A DNA stretch of 64,000 bases, from assembly GCA_019279435.1 (NCBI GenBank), contig JAAALK010000287.1:30318162-30382161 (forward strand). Direction: 5' to 3'. Both the position numbers and the translations under genes were made by a program. Within the stretch, counting starts at the first letter, position 1, and each line of letters begins with the position of its first letter. Source of the stretch: Zizania palustris. Its lineage: Eukaryota > Streptophyta > Magnoliopsida > Poales > Poaceae. Below are positions 21,661 through 33,800 of the stretch, piece after piece. Below the pieces are notes generated by a model, which saw only the letters and a list, made by a program, of their open reading frames with translations, had not been told where the DNA came from and did not search any database.

Positions 21661-22763
21661 CTGAAAGCCAAGGGCGATGAGCATTGGGTGATTTGGAGAA
21701 AGTGAGAGCTGAGCTTGCGCAGACTAGGCTAGAGCTTGAGACCTTGTCAGTTCCACCCACTGTCTGTGAGAACTGTCTGTCTCTTAGATTGAGTTGATTA
21801 AGCTGAAAGCCGAGAAGTCTGTCCAGGTGGATAGTGAGTGTGAGACCTGCTTGTCTCAGGTGAGGTACTAGCTTCCTTGAGAGAGGAGCTAGCTGATTCT
21901 CAGAAATGAGAATTTTATCTCCGGTCTATCCTGAGTTGGATCAGTGCCAGAGAGCCACAGCTCGGCATGATGATCCAGCAGTTCAAGAGGCAGGATGGGT
22001 TTGGGGTAGGTTATACCTACACCAAGGCTGACTTTGAAAGTGCCATTAGCCGGGCAGTGGAGTGGAGTAAAATGACTCCTGAGCAGAGATATTCCCAAGA
22101 CCCATTCCACTGAGTCTTCCCAGGCTTGTCAGCCCAAGGATGGAGTGATCCATGAACCACCCAAAGCTCCACCCAAGAAGCCCATCTGGGTTCCAAAGCC
22201 CAAACTTCTCCACACTTCTCTAGACTCTCTTCCTGGACCCTCTCAACCCAAGAAACCGACACCAAACACCACTAAGCCCAAGAACCCCAAGCCTCAACCA
22301 CATCCCAAGAGCCCACCTATCATTGTGAGTACTGTCAGAGAGACGGGCATCTTGCGGAGTTTTGCTTCAGGAGGAAGCGGGTTGAGAGAGCAGAGCGTAG
22401 CTCGTGGTGGTCAGGAGCAGTTCTACCAGCAGGGTGGTAGACTGCGTGTTCCTCGACGCGGGGAGAGGCTGGAGGCCAGGCCGCGTCGTGTAGGTGGTGG
22501 TAGAGGAGAAGGCTTTCATGCCCGTGCTCCAGATGGTGGTGCTCGTTCCGGTAGAGCTCCAGGCCGTTTTGGCTACGGACCTGGACATCGTAGCCGAGGT
22601 TTTAGGCAGAACCGAGGGACCCGCGGCTTTGAGCCGCGTTATGGTCCAAGCTTTTTCTGATGATTTCTGCTTTCCGTCTTTTGAGCAGATGGCTTCGACA
22701 CTGGTTTAGCTCTTTTGCTAAACCCGGTGCCGGACCATTTGCTCCCACTTACAACCACTGATT
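21661..22763 (+). other. Degraded gag-pol junction of the Sirevirus-type element
   Basis: Interrupted reading frames with Glu/Leu-rich, then Pro/Lys-rich (22145-22320) and Gly/Arg-rich (22370-22660) stretches. This resembles the C-terminal gag region of Sireviruses. There is no independent gene. Confidence 0.55.
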
Positions 22764-25700
22764 GTGCAGGATCGGGGACTGGAGGACGTTTGGATCATGG
22801 ACTCAGGATGCATCTCGCCACATGACGGGACATCGCAGATGGTTCTCCAGTCTCACTCCCCCGAGCTCCCAAAGGTACATCACCTTCGGGAACAGTGGTC
22901 AAGGGAAAGTAAGTGGCATTGGCTCAATTCGCATTTCAGACCATTTTTCTTTGAAGAACGGTGCTTTGGTTGGAAACTTGAACTTCAATTTGATTTCTGT
23001 TTCGCAACTTCTTGAGGATGGTTTGGAAGTGCGTTTTAAGAAGGGCAATTCTTCTGTGTTTGATTCTAGAGGGTCTTTGATTTGCCAGATATTACCTTTC
23101 GGTAAAGTTTTTCGGATTGACTTCTCTAGTTCTTTTGGCCCTTCTCGCTGTTTAATTGCTGGATCTTCTTCTGAGCTCTGGAAGTGGCATAGGAGGTTAG
23201 GCCATTTGAGTTTTGACCTGCTAGTCAGGTTGAGCTCTATGGACCTCATCCGAGATTGCCCAAGCTTAAGATGGAGAAGGATCTAGTTTGCCATCCCTGT
23301 CGTCACGGGAAAATGGTTGCCGCTTCTCACTCACCTGTGACTCAGGTGATGACTTCGTATCCGGGCGAGCTGTTACACATGGACACTGTCGGTCCAGCTC
23401 GGGTACGCTCAGTCGGTGGGAAGTGGTACGCACTTGTGATTGTTGACGACTTTTCTCGATTCTCGTGGGTTTTCTTTTTGGAGTCTAAGGATGAAACGTT
23501 TCAGTTGTTCATGACCTGATTTTGAAGCTGAAGAATGAGAACAATGGTCGGATGCGAGCAATTCGCTCCGACAACGGCTCTGAGTTCAAGAACTCTCAGT
23601 TCGTCAGCTTCTGTAGTGATCAGGGTCTTGATCATCAGTTTTCTGCTCCTTACACTCCCCCACAGAATGGCGTTGTGGAACGAAAGAACCGCACGCTAGT
23701 CGAGATGGCCAGGACGATGCTCGATGAGCACAGGACTCCTAGGCGCTTTTGGGCTGAAGCCATGAACACGGCTTGCTATCTGGCCAACCGCATTTTTCTT
23801 AGAGCTTACCTGGGTAAGACCTCATATGAGTTGCGGTTTGGCAGACAGCCCAAGGTGAGCCACTTGCGAGCGTTTGGCTGCAAGTGCTTTGTGCTCAAGA
23901 AGGGAGGGCATTTGGACAAGTTTGAGTCTCGTTGCTGGGATGGTGTTTTTCTTGGTTACGCTTTGCATTCTCGAGGCTTCCGTGTTTGGAACCTCGACTC
24001 CCAGCAGCTTGTCGAGACTTGTGAGGTTTCGTTTGATGAGTCCTTGCCTTCTTTGAATCCTTCTTTTGAGCTTTCTGGTGATGGTGAGCTCGGAGAGTCC
24101 ATCTTCTGAGGAAGATGAGGATACTCCAGCTGCTGATGAGGGTGGGCCTTCTGCACCTCCTGCAGAGCCACACCTTCTGAGACTTCGACTGAGGACGAGG
24201 GCGGACCTCTGATCACTTCTTCCACTTCGATCGAGCCCCCTCAGTCGAGTCCAGAGGTGCCAGCTGCTGACTCCGGTGAGGTGACTTCAGATCACCAGGG
24301 ATCCCGAGCAGTTCAGCGTGATCACCCCTCAGAGCTCATCATCGGTGATGTGTCTTCAAGAACTTTGCGTTCGTCTGTTGACTCTCTTGCTGTGTTGCTG
24401 AATCTGCTTTTGTTGCATCTTTTGAGCCCAGAGACATTTCTCATGCTCTTTCTGACTCGAACTGGATTAATGCCATGCAAGAAGAGCTTGAGAATTTTGT
24501 CCGCAATCGGGTTTGGACACTAGTAGAGCTGCCACCAGGATGCAACCCCATAGGCACCAAGTGGGTGTTCAAGAACAAGCAAGGTGAAGATGGGGTTGTG
24601 GTGCGCAACAAAGCTCGACTAGTTGCCCAGGGTTTCTGCCAGAAGGAAGGTATTGATTTTGAAGAAACTTTCGCTCCTGTGCCCGTCTTGAGTCCATTCG
24701 CATTCTTTTAGCTTTTGCCGCTTCGAAGGGTTTTAAGCTTTTTCAAATGGACGTCAAGAGTGCTTTTCTGAACGGGTACATAGAGGAGGAGGTTTATGTT
24801 AGGCAGCCCCCCCGGTTTTGAAAACCCCAAGTTTCCTCGACATGTTTTTAAATTGCAGAAAGCTTTATACGGGTTGAAGCAAGCCCCCAGGGCTTGGTAT
24901 GACCGGTTAAAGCAGTTTTTGTTGGGGAAGGGCTTTGTGATGGGTTCTGTGGATAAGACTCTCTTCTTGCTCAGAGATGCTTCAGATTTTTAGTCGCTCA
25001 GATATACGTGACGATATTATCTTTGGCGGTACTACTAACGATCTTGTGTCCAAGTTTTCTGAGCAGATGCACAGCGAGTTTGAGATGAGCCTCATGGGTG
25101 AGCTCAAGTACTTTCTAGGGCTCCAGATCAAGCAGACCAAGGACGGCACCTTCATCCACCAGGGTAAGTATACTCGGGACATGTTGAAGAAATTCGACTT
25201 TGGTGGAGAGCTGAAGCCTCAGATGACCCCAATGGGTACATCTGGGGGCCTGGACAAGGACGAGAGCGGCGTCAAGGTCAACGAGAGAGAGTTTCGAGGG
25301 ATGATCGGTTCGCTGCTGTACTTGACGGCGACGAGGCCAGACATACAGTTCGCCGTGGGACTGTGCGCGCGTTTCCAGTCTTCACCTCGCGCGTCTCATC
25401 GGCAGGCTGTCAAGCGCATCTTCAGGTATCTCACTTATGCGCCTGATCTTGGTCTTTACTATTCAGCATCATCTTCTCTTGATTTATCTGGCTTTCGGAC
25501 GCTGACTTTGGTGGGTGCCGGTTGGATCGCAAGTCGACTTCCGGTACTTGCCAGTTTCTTGGTTCTTCTCTTGCCTCTTGGTCTTCTCGAAAGCAATCTG
25601 GAGTTGCTCTTTCGACCACAGAGGCTGAGTATGTAGCTGCTGCTAGCTGCTGCTCACAGTTGGTTTGGATGATTTCCACTCTGAGAGATTTTGGGTTGTT

Positions 25701-25953
25701 CTTTCCTACCAGAGTTCCTTTGTTTTGCGACAGCACCAGTGCAATTAGTGTAGGGAAAAACCCATGTCTCCATTCAAAAACCAAACACATTGATGTGCGC
25801 TTTCACTTTTTGCGGGATCAATATGAGAAAGGTGTCATTGACCTTGTTCATGTTGATACCCATCATCAGTTGGCTGACATTTTCACCAAACCCCTAGATC
25901 AGTCTACTTTTGAGCGTTTACGAGGGGATTTGGGTGTTGTGTATCCTTTTTAG
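22764..25953 (+). pseudogene. Defective pol of the Sirevirus-type element
   Basis: The order is that of copia. An aspartic protease remnant with VWIMDSGC lies at about 22788. The GAG-pre-integrase HRRLGHLSF is near 23188. Integrase follows with the three acidic landmarks in LLHMDTVGP, IRSDNGSEF and NGVVERKNRT (23370-23700). The reverse transcriptase pieces are GTKWVFKNK, FQMDVKSAFLNG and ALYGLKQAPRAWYDRL. RNase H is represented by STTEAEYVAAASCCSQLVW and ending HQLADIFTKPL. Stops or frame changes lie near 23280, 23517, 24107, 24710, 24820, 24992 and 25520. The one near 25005 falls inside the catalytic metal-binding box of reverse transcriptase, so that copy is inactive as written. Confidence 0.9.
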
Positions 25954-26925
25954 GATATTTGAGTCAGTTTTCTTTCTTCTTTACTCTTTTCTTGAGTCTT
26001 TTTGTGTGTGTTCATATCATACATATTCACATATCACACTTTTGAGCCTGCTTCTGTTATATGATTGAACTGCTTTACTTATTCTAGCTGGTACATGCTT
26101 TTGATTACTTGTCGATGATCATGCTTTGTTTCAGTTCATTTGATATGTCTGATATCTGTCATATGCATGGCTTTTACACTTTAAACTTGAAAAATGATCA
26201 CCATTGCTTCTGGTAACTAGCATGTGTAGGCTGAGTGCTTTTGCTATCTGTTACATGCCTTGTAGCTAGTTCATCACATAGATGCAGATATGCAACTTGG
26301 ACATCTTTATGCTTTAACATGGAAAATATGCTATAAAATGATAAAAAATCAAAAATGAATGAAAATTCCATGTCCTTTTATGCTTGAGTTGAAAAGATCC
26401 AAGTGGGTTTGCTTTGTCGCATTGCATTGTTCTGGACTGCTTACCATAGCACTTTGGTATGAACTAGGACAGTGTAGTGTATGCCAAGACCAATGTCTTA
26501 AGCTTCCGATGGTCCAGTTCTGGCCTAGGCTTGACTTGGTCGGTTAGCATAAGGTTTGACATGCAAATAACCCTTGGCAAATATGAAAAAGGAAAATGAA
26601 AAAGCCTGAAAATTAAAAAGACAACAAGTTTGCTGAAGCACTGTGTTTTGGACAATGCTTATCTTGGTAGATATCAGTTAGCTTATTCATCTCATGTTTT
26701 ACCTTGCTTGTTACCTGGAAAATGTGGTGATGCTTTTTGTTTGCAAAAACTAAAAAATGTGTGCTAATGACTTTCTTTAGATATCATCTGTTGCACTGAT
26801 CATGCCATGTGTCTTAGACAGTATGTCTTTTGCTATACTTGTTAGATGTTGTAATTGCAGTCAATCATATCTGAGAAGCATGCTTTCTACACTCCACCTG
26901 CACCCCAGTTGCATTCATTGCATAT
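25954..26925 (+). other. Non-coding tract between pol and the 3' LTR
   Basis: About 1 kb of T-rich sequence with only chance ORFs. Sireviruses often have such a spacer, sometimes with an envelope-like ORF. I see no envelope-like ORF here. Confidence 0.6.
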
Positions 26926-27330
26926 TTTGAGGGGGAGTTGCATTTCAGGGGGAGTCAGTGTCGTTTGTAGAGTGCTTGATGAGTTCACTTGTCAACAAGG
27001 GGGAGAAATTTTGATATAAGAGTTTAAGGGGGAGTTTTGGTTTTCTCTGGGATTTGTTTCAGGGGGAGTTTTTGTCCGTTTGTCCTTACTCTTTGATATC
27101 CTTGTTGATGTTTCTGAGACTGCACTCGTTTTGAGTTTTTACCTTTGGTTAACCATAATGACCGTTTCTTGCTTTTGGTTCGGCTTTTGGTCATTAGGGT
27201 TAAACTTTTACTTTATTTTCTTCTTCTTCTTTGTTTTCTTGTGTTTTGTTTTCGTGTTTCCACAGTTGCTTGTAGGTACTGAAGAGAAGATCAAGAGAAG
27301 TGTTGACAATGCACTCATCAAGGGGGAGAT
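26926..27330 (+). promoter_or_regulatory. Array of polypurine tracts before the 3' LTR
   Basis: GGGGGAG motifs lie at about 26931, 26948, 26998, 27028, 27061 and 27321. The last, AAGGGGGAGAT, directly abuts the 3' LTR and is the expected plus-strand primer. The others are the extra copies typical of Sireviruses. Confidence 0.85.
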
Positions 27331-28937
27331 TGAGGAGCCATGCTGAATAGCGTGGGCCTCATGGCTCCAGATGTGATGAGTCATTGTCAACGATAGTCAA
27401 AGAGGACTGAAAAGAGAGAGAAGACCTGCTGCGTCTGGGCTGCGTGTGACTCAGGTACATGGGCAGCGAGCGACTGTCGGGCAGAGGAGGCCGTGAAGTC
27501 GGGCTGGCCCAATCCGGGTACATGGGCTAGGAGCAGCAGAGGATCCACTGGACTGTTGACCGGGATTGACTCAGGTACACGGGCGGCGAGTGATTGCCGG
27601 GCTGAGGGAGCCGCGGAATCGGGCCGGCCCAATCCGGGTACCCGGTGCGAAGACGGTGGACGCTTTGTCAGTTTCGGCGCAAAACTGACGACCGTTGATT
27701 TCGGATCTGACCATCCTGAGGCGAAGCCGTAGCTGCTACGAAAGCTCCGCATCAGGACAAGTTACCTTTATTTAGGATTTTACTATTTTGCCTTTAGGCC
27801 CACAGTATGTCAGTCGAGTCTGTAAAAATATCCTAAGGGCAGTTTGGTCTTTTCCATTTATTTCAGCGTCTGTAAAAAATTCTAGGGGTGTTTTCTGCAT
27901 TTTACCCTTTTATTGGGCTGCCTATAAATAGGCCCCAATCCCTAGGGTTAGGGTGAACTCATTCAAAAATGAAATATCAGAGTTCTCTTTTAGAAATGGT
28001 AGCCTCCTGTTCTTACCACTGCGCCGCCAGAACATATCCTCGCACATTCTAGCGCCGGCATACGGTCCCTGAAATTTTTCCGTCCTGCCCTGGTTGTGCC
28101 CGCCTCGTCCTCTCATTTTTCCTTTCTCGCCCGGTTCTTGTGAGGATCCTGATTTTTCTTCATCGAGCGGCAGCGCACGGCTAGCCGCAGCTCTTGCGCT
28201 GGGCCTACAGCGGTGCGGCAGGGAAGCTCTGCGCCCCTGGTTTCTCGCACGGCAGCCAACGCCGGCTAGGGCTGTAGCTGCGCAGGTGAAGTTCTTCCAG
28301 GCGGGCCCCACGATAACACCTCCACGGCAAAAGCAGCTCAGCTCTGCATCACGCGGGAAGATGGCAACGCGCAGATCTGTAGCAGAGACAAGACGTAGAC
28401 TTCCAAGAGCAACGTGAACAACAAGCTTTGGTGACAGGAGTTTCTTGAAATCCAGGCGCACGCAAATCGAGGCAAGGTTTTTGCTGTGATATTTTGATAT
28501 TAAATGCCGTACTGTTTTTTGCATAGAAAACTTGTTTCATTAGAAGCTGCCATACTGGTTTGCTGTTTGATTAAGTACTAATTGCATTTCTCGATTTGCG
28601 TGCTAATTAAATATTCATGTGTTGCCATGTTTCTCATATGGTTGGTATTATTTCAACACTTCTCATAACATACTATTACATGTGATGGCATACTGTTAAA
28701 AGTATTTTTCATGAATATATTTTATCTGTTGAATCTGCCTTTAAGCACTGTGTTGGTGTCTTTTCGATTAGGATACCAGTCGTTTTTAGGCTAGATCATT
28801 TTAGGTCCTGTTGATCTGTTTACTTTTCCTTGCTAAGTCTGTCGAGGTGCATTGGGTATTGGGAGCAGGCCATTGATTCGAAAGAATTTTTTAGGCGCCC
28901 ATTCACCCCCCCTCTGGTCGCTACTTTCGGTCCTACA
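27331..28937 (+). repeat. 3' LTR of the Sirevirus-type element
   Basis: Same TGAGG...CTACA ends as the 5' LTR. It is followed by CAGGG, the target duplication. Confidence 0.93.
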
Positions 28938-29001
28938 CAGGGCAACCATGGGTGCAACTGAATGCGTGGCAGAAAATGGACATGAGCAAAGTTCCTCTTG
29001 A
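28938..29001 (+). pseudogene. Putative second exon of the broken RING copy, downstream of the retroelement
   Basis: With the 10.6 kb insertion ignored, the sequence after the acceptor at 18318 continues in phase 0 as a short Gly/Glu/Ser-rich exon (including RATMGATECVAENGHEQ) to TGA at 28999-29001. The phase matches the donor after APAQ in the first exon. A longer open stretch in another phase runs to about 29098, so the exon call is uncertain. Confidence 0.4.
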
Positions 29002-29049
29002 TGCAGTGGCAATTGGGCATGATGATCAGGCAGCTAAGGCGAGAAACAG

Positions 29050-29420
29050 AACTAGCCTATGTAGATCATCTCCCCCAACTACCTTGGAAGACTGGTAGCT
29101 TAGTAAGCTGTGATCGTATTATGCTATTAGCTAAAGATAAGAGTCCTTAGGAGTTAAGTTAGTTAATTACTTTATTTGTTCGCTAAATCAGGGGATATTT
29201 GATAGAAGGATTAGATTGTACTCAAGCTATAAATATATTAGTCAGTTGTACCTCTTTAGCAATAAATAAAGTTCAATATTCCTCTGATCTGTTTTCGCGT
29301 GTTAGGGTGAACAACCCTAGCTATTTTATTCTGGCGCCAGGATGAACAGCCCTATCCAATCTATTCTAGTGATAGGGTGAACTGCCCCCTAGCCATGGCT
29401 ACCCACAACTACTGGTTACA
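29050..29420 (+). repeat. LTR-like sequence, possible solo LTR
   Basis: It contains CTATAAATATATT and, 40 bp on, AATAAATAAAG. Then comes a repeated AGGGTGAAC/AGGATGAAC motif near 29315, 29340 and 29380. This layout resembles an LTR with promoter and polyadenylation signal, but I could not fix its ends or a target duplication. Confidence 0.3.
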
Positions 29421-29609
29421 CAGCTTGGGGACACAATCTCTAGGCCATAACATATGGTATGCTGTAAATGTTCAACACCCAGTAGCTTGGTATGCTCGAT
29501 TAGTCATTTGTCGACTCCTATGGATGACGAGTCCTCAGTTATGATGGCGTGCTCTACATATAATCTCTGCACGGCAGCCACAGACTAATCTGATCAGCTA
29601 CAGTTTTGT

Positions 29610-29760
29610 TTTTCTGAAGCTGAAAACAAACATCCCTTCGAATGCATGATCCTGGAGATTGTTACTTTCGGACATTTGATAGCTACTGGAAGGTTATGAT
29701 GGTCCAAATGAACAGTGAATGATGTTTATAGTTTTTTGTACTAAATTTCTGTGGGTTCAA
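29610..29760. repeat. Segmental-duplication flank, copy B
   Basis: Matches 16345-16500 (see that entry). It marks the far side of the duplicated RING segment after the retroelement. Confidence 0.8.
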
Positions 29761-30096
29761 TGAGCAGTAAGTTAACATCTGTCACTTTATTTTTGTAATA
29801 TCTCCCCTACCACTCTTTTCCCTCTCTTTGGAGTTCAGAGACTTGCAATTTGTGAAGAGGGAGTAGAATCTTTACTGTTGTCCAATGATTTACCACACTT
29901 TATTATTGTGAAAATGCTTTAATCTGCTTGCCATGGAATTGGTGTAGTAGTGGCAAACTGGCAATTATGGATAAAGTGCCAGCCAATAAGTTATACTCTA
30001 GTTCAAGAGATATTTTCTTGGATATAATACAAATTGGTAGTATAAAGGTTCTCCCTTTGCACAGCGGAAGAAAAAAAATCACCTAATTAGCACCAC

Positions 30097-30326
30097 CTCC
30101 ATTTCAAAATATGACAACTCTTAACATTTGAAATTTGTACCAAAATATAAGTACTTTTAAAGTATTACTTTGTTCCAGCAATCATCTGTCATTCAATTTT
30201 CTTATCATCTCATCCCTAATCACCCTCCTACCACAATCACTCATTTAATGAGAGAGTATCATAGTCTTTTTTCCTTAATCTTAATTTATGCTAAACAAAC
30301 TAGAAATGCTTATATTTTGGATGGAG
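30097..30326. mobile_element. Stowaway-like MITE overlapping the end of the bZIP gene
   Basis: The right end reads on the minus strand TACTCCATCCAAAATATAAG, the typical Stowaway terminus next to its TA target. The left end reads CTCCATTTCAAAATATGACA. The interior is about 230 bp, non-coding and AT-rich, with TTTAAAGTATTACTTTGTTCC. The left TA flank is not preserved. Confidence 0.65.
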
Positions 30327-30758
30327 TACAATCTCATTGAGCTTTCTCTGCAGGTCTGAAGCTTCTTCCCTGAGCTGGGAATTCTCATGGACAATATGAG
30401 CATGCTTAGAGATCATGTGATTTAGCTCAACAAGAAGCCTCTGATTGGTAGCTTGAAGCTCTGACACTTGTGATAACAGTTCATCCAATCGCCTCTGCTT
30501 CCTCACACGAGACCTCCTTGCAGACTCACGGTTCGATACTAGCCTTCTCTTCTTCCTCTCGTCATTGGCATGCCTTGTCTGAATATTTTTCTCTCCTGCA
30601 GGAACTGAACTCATGGTGATGCTGCCAATGCAGTTGTATGGAGCAACCATGTCCAGTAAACTGAAATCATGCATGTAAGTGCCATTTTGTGAAAGGAAAA
30701 ATCTTGTGAAGTCCATGCTAGATTTGTATGCATTGTTGGCTATGCCATCATGCTGCAT
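30300..30758 (-). CDS. bZIP transcription factor (small, group S type)
   Basis: An intronless protein of 152 residues that binds DNA as a dimer in the nucleus. The basic region has ERKKRRLVSNRESARRSRVR with the invariant N-x7-R spacing, at about residues 66-85. It is followed by a leucine zipper with heptad Leu/Val/Ile over roughly 50 residues (LDELLSQVSELQATNQRLL and onward). The short N-terminus is Ser/Phe-rich. Size, lack of introns and basic region resemble plant group S bZIPs (the bZIP43/OCSB1 kind). I see no sucrose-control upstream ORF, so S1 is less likely. The last eight residues, LHPKYKHF, and the TAG lie inside the end of a Stowaway-like MITE, so the C-terminus seems to have been replaced by the insertion. 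A TATA-like TTTAAAAG is near 30884-30891. Confidence 0.9.
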   Translation of the reverse strand: MQHDGIANNAYKSSMDFTRFFLSQNGTYMHDFSLLDMVAPYNCIGSITMSSVPAGEKNIQTRHANDERKKRRLVSNRESARRSRVRKQRRLDELLSQVSELQATNQRLLVELNHMISKHAHIVHENSQLREEASDLQRKLNEIVLHPKYKHF

Positions 30759-30899
30759 GTTTGATAGGAGAGGCTTGGAAGGTTAGAATGTGTATGAGGA
30801 AATAAAGAAGTGAATTTAGCTCCAGGGAGTGAGTGCCCTGAAAGAATGAAGGCTAAGGTTGAGCAGAGATGTGTTCCTTTTAAATTGTCAGAAAGGAGC

Positions 30900-33800
30900 A
30901 CCTAGTGTTATAGACAATGACCTACTTGTTGTAATCAAATTTGCTTTTGCGTCTTTGTGGCTATTTGAGATTATCATGTTGATTTGTGAGATCTGTCAGC
31001 ATTGTAGAGAAAGCTATGCTATCTGAAAATTGCTTTTTCTATGTGGAAATTCTGTCGAAAGTTACAACTGTTTGCTCTGTTTCAGGTACAATCTGAAATG
31101 AACACAGCCATCATTTTTCCTATGGAATGGCGTTGCGTTGCATACTTGCATCATAACATTTGCATGAGAAAATACTGGAGAAACACAGCAAGGTGAGAAG
31201 CATTTATACCCTTCCTGGTTAATGTTGCCCAGACAGTTTGGAAATATAAACAGAAATTGCACGAGCTACCTACACTCTCTAAGCTCACAATTAGATGCAA
31301 GTTTGTCATTTTTTCATCCCTGATTTGCCAAACATCTTGAGGGCTAGACAATTATAATGAACAATGTGTGATCAGACATAGAGTTAATGAGTTATACATG
31401 ATGTACTGTGGCCAAACTGGTTCTTGTGACCAAGTCAAGCCATTGCCTTCCAATCCTTTTGTTTTAAGATGTGACCACGATATCTGCAGTAATTCTGCAA
31501 ATGTTAAACATGTGATTTGTTTCAGTACTCCAATTGTTTGGTCCACTCTGGTGCATGTTACTTAGCTTGGAAACTGTTCGGCCAAGACGTTGGCAACTCT
31601 TTTTTTTTGAAGAATCCCTGGAAACTTGTTCATCTTCTATCCTTTATTTAGATTCATTGATATCTAGTTTTTTACAGGATAGAAATTTTATTGGATACGC
31701 TCTCGGCTTCTACATAGCTAGGATGCACATAGCTAGTTTTGCCTAAAACTGTAAGGTAGATATGGTGACAATTCTGCATTCCATAGACAATATACTAATG
31801 TTATTACTCAATAGTCTTTTGTGTTCATGATTCTGTGTTGTACCCTGGAGTGGCACTACAAAGCAGCTTAGTTTTGTCAGACACAATCAGTCACATATAG
31901 CATCATCCTTATTTTACACATGGTACAAACCTATTGGGCTAGGCTTTACATGTTATTGAAATCTTTTTTTTTTTACTTTATCAGGATCTATCAAATTTGC
32001 AAGAAAGGATTGGCATTTATCTATAGCATAACTAATTCATGTTATTTGTGAGTTGTGACTGATTAGCAATCAACATATGCTGTCACTAAAAAGTCCATGA
32101 TTGTTTATGGTGACTCTTTTGACCATTTCTTTTGAGCCTCAGATTTTTCATTGGCATTTAGTCATCACGAACATGGAAGGTTTTAGTTGCAAGTAACTAA
32201 TACTCAGATTATATCTTCATTTTGTAAATTCCTCTTGCAAATAACAATCATGACTCATCAATCATGTTCACTGCTGATGTTCCAGAGTCCAGACTCAGTC
32301 TCGCACACCTATCTTTTTTTCATTTGCTACTAAAAAAAACTGATTTGCTCCTCGCAAAAGAATTGATTTGCTGACTTTTTGTTATATATATGTTCTGATA
32401 TTGGTGTCTTTGAGAACTTTGTCCTCAAAATAAAAGTAACTTTCAGTGGCACTGAAAAACTTTATGTCTAGAAGAGGGCCTTCGATTGATGAGGTCCTAG
32501 TGGCAAATTCACCTCTCTTACAAGGATAATAATGTTTGGCTCAGTTCTAGATTCTGAAAAGGCAACCGTGTGAAAGCTGTTATGAGTTGAGAAAACAAAC
32601 CAGTCAATATCACATATGTGTATCATGGTGCGTAATTACCACATAACTTTATGGTTATGTTCAGTTGAAGAGGATTGAGAATCTGTGAAATCTGGGTCTG
32701 AGCAACTTTTATTTTGCACTTCAAGGATCTGTTGCTTTTTATGAAACTGGGTTTTGCTGGATTTAATTGTTTCTGTTGTTGTGTTATGCAACAACAGGGA
32801 TTGGGGGCAATTACTGATGTGTCTCTCAATTAATATATCTCTGTTACAGCACCTACATGCCTATTTATAGCCTTAGCGCTTATGCCTTGGATTTTACATT
32901 GCTATCCACTGTTTACATAGATGATTACATGGATACTTGTGTCTTTTAAGCATATGATGGACCTATGGGCACTATTATTTATTTGGCCTGTACGCCTAAA
33001 TGGGCACATATGCCTAAATGAGCCTAGCTATTTGGGCCACCTAGCCTAGACTCCACTAGCCTAGCCTAGGGTATTTGCCCTCGTCAGTGGTCTTCGCCAC
33101 CTGTGGGGGTCTTTACTGTTCGTTGCCGAAGGAGTCCATGACCTATCTCAAACCAATTGATTCAGTTTTTAGATTTTCAGATGAAAAGCTACTTGAAAAA
33201 TTTCAACCAAACAAATCCTAAGTATCCTGTGTAAGGAAACTAGGGACCATTAGCATGCACAAGGGCACCTTTTGTTTGCAGTTTTTAATACCTTATCCCA
33301 AAAAAGGGGTTGATCAAAAGTGATTTTCTGATGACGCCAGTGGCTAGACCATTCATCTATTAGTATCATTTCATCATTCAGTTATATTATAGATATTAGA
33401 GGATAGGGATGTGATTTATGGGCTAAGCTCCTTTACGACCACAATAGTTAGTGCCTTAGTGGTATGTACTTTACATGAACCTTATGTATTTGCTACAAGC
33501 CTACAATTGCAAACAAAGTTTTGTGGTATGAAACAAGAACCAATGCCAAAATAGCTTGGAGTTTCTGAGTACTGATTCTAAAAAATGAGTAGAATGTGTA
33601 TTGCTAAGGTCCCATTTGGCACAGCTCTAGATCCAATTCTTGGAGCTGACCAAAACTAGCTTTAAAAAAATCTTTGATATGGAGTTGTGGGTGAATTGAT
33701 GATATTTAGTTGACCCATCTGATTTTTATTTCAGATTAAATATAAAAGTTTAAACCACTTTATTTTATCATATAAACTCTAGATTTAATGTGGATGTCGA

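Larger units (their letters stand above)
18337..28937 (+). mobile_element. Ty1/copia LTR retrotransposon of the Sirevirus type, full length but defective
   Basis: A 10.6 kb element flanked by the target duplication CAGGG (18332-18336 and 28938-28942). It has LTRs of 1605 and 1607 bp, an initiator-tRNA-Met primer site at 19944-19955, gag, then pol in copia order (protease, integrase, reverse transcriptase, RNase H). A long non-coding tract before the 3' LTR carries at least six GGGGGAG purine motifs. Multiple polypurine tracts, long LTRs and a gag with a long Ser-rich and coiled-coil tail are marks of Sireviruses. The coding region has many stops and frame changes, so this copy could not make its proteins as written. 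LTR identity is very high, which indicates a young insertion. Confidence 0.93.

Noticed and set aside
27080..27346. Envelope-like ORF before the 3' LTR of the Sirevirus-type element
   Set aside because: Phe/Leu-rich 88-codon text from a T-rich tract; it runs into the purine tract and LTR and shows no envelope features.
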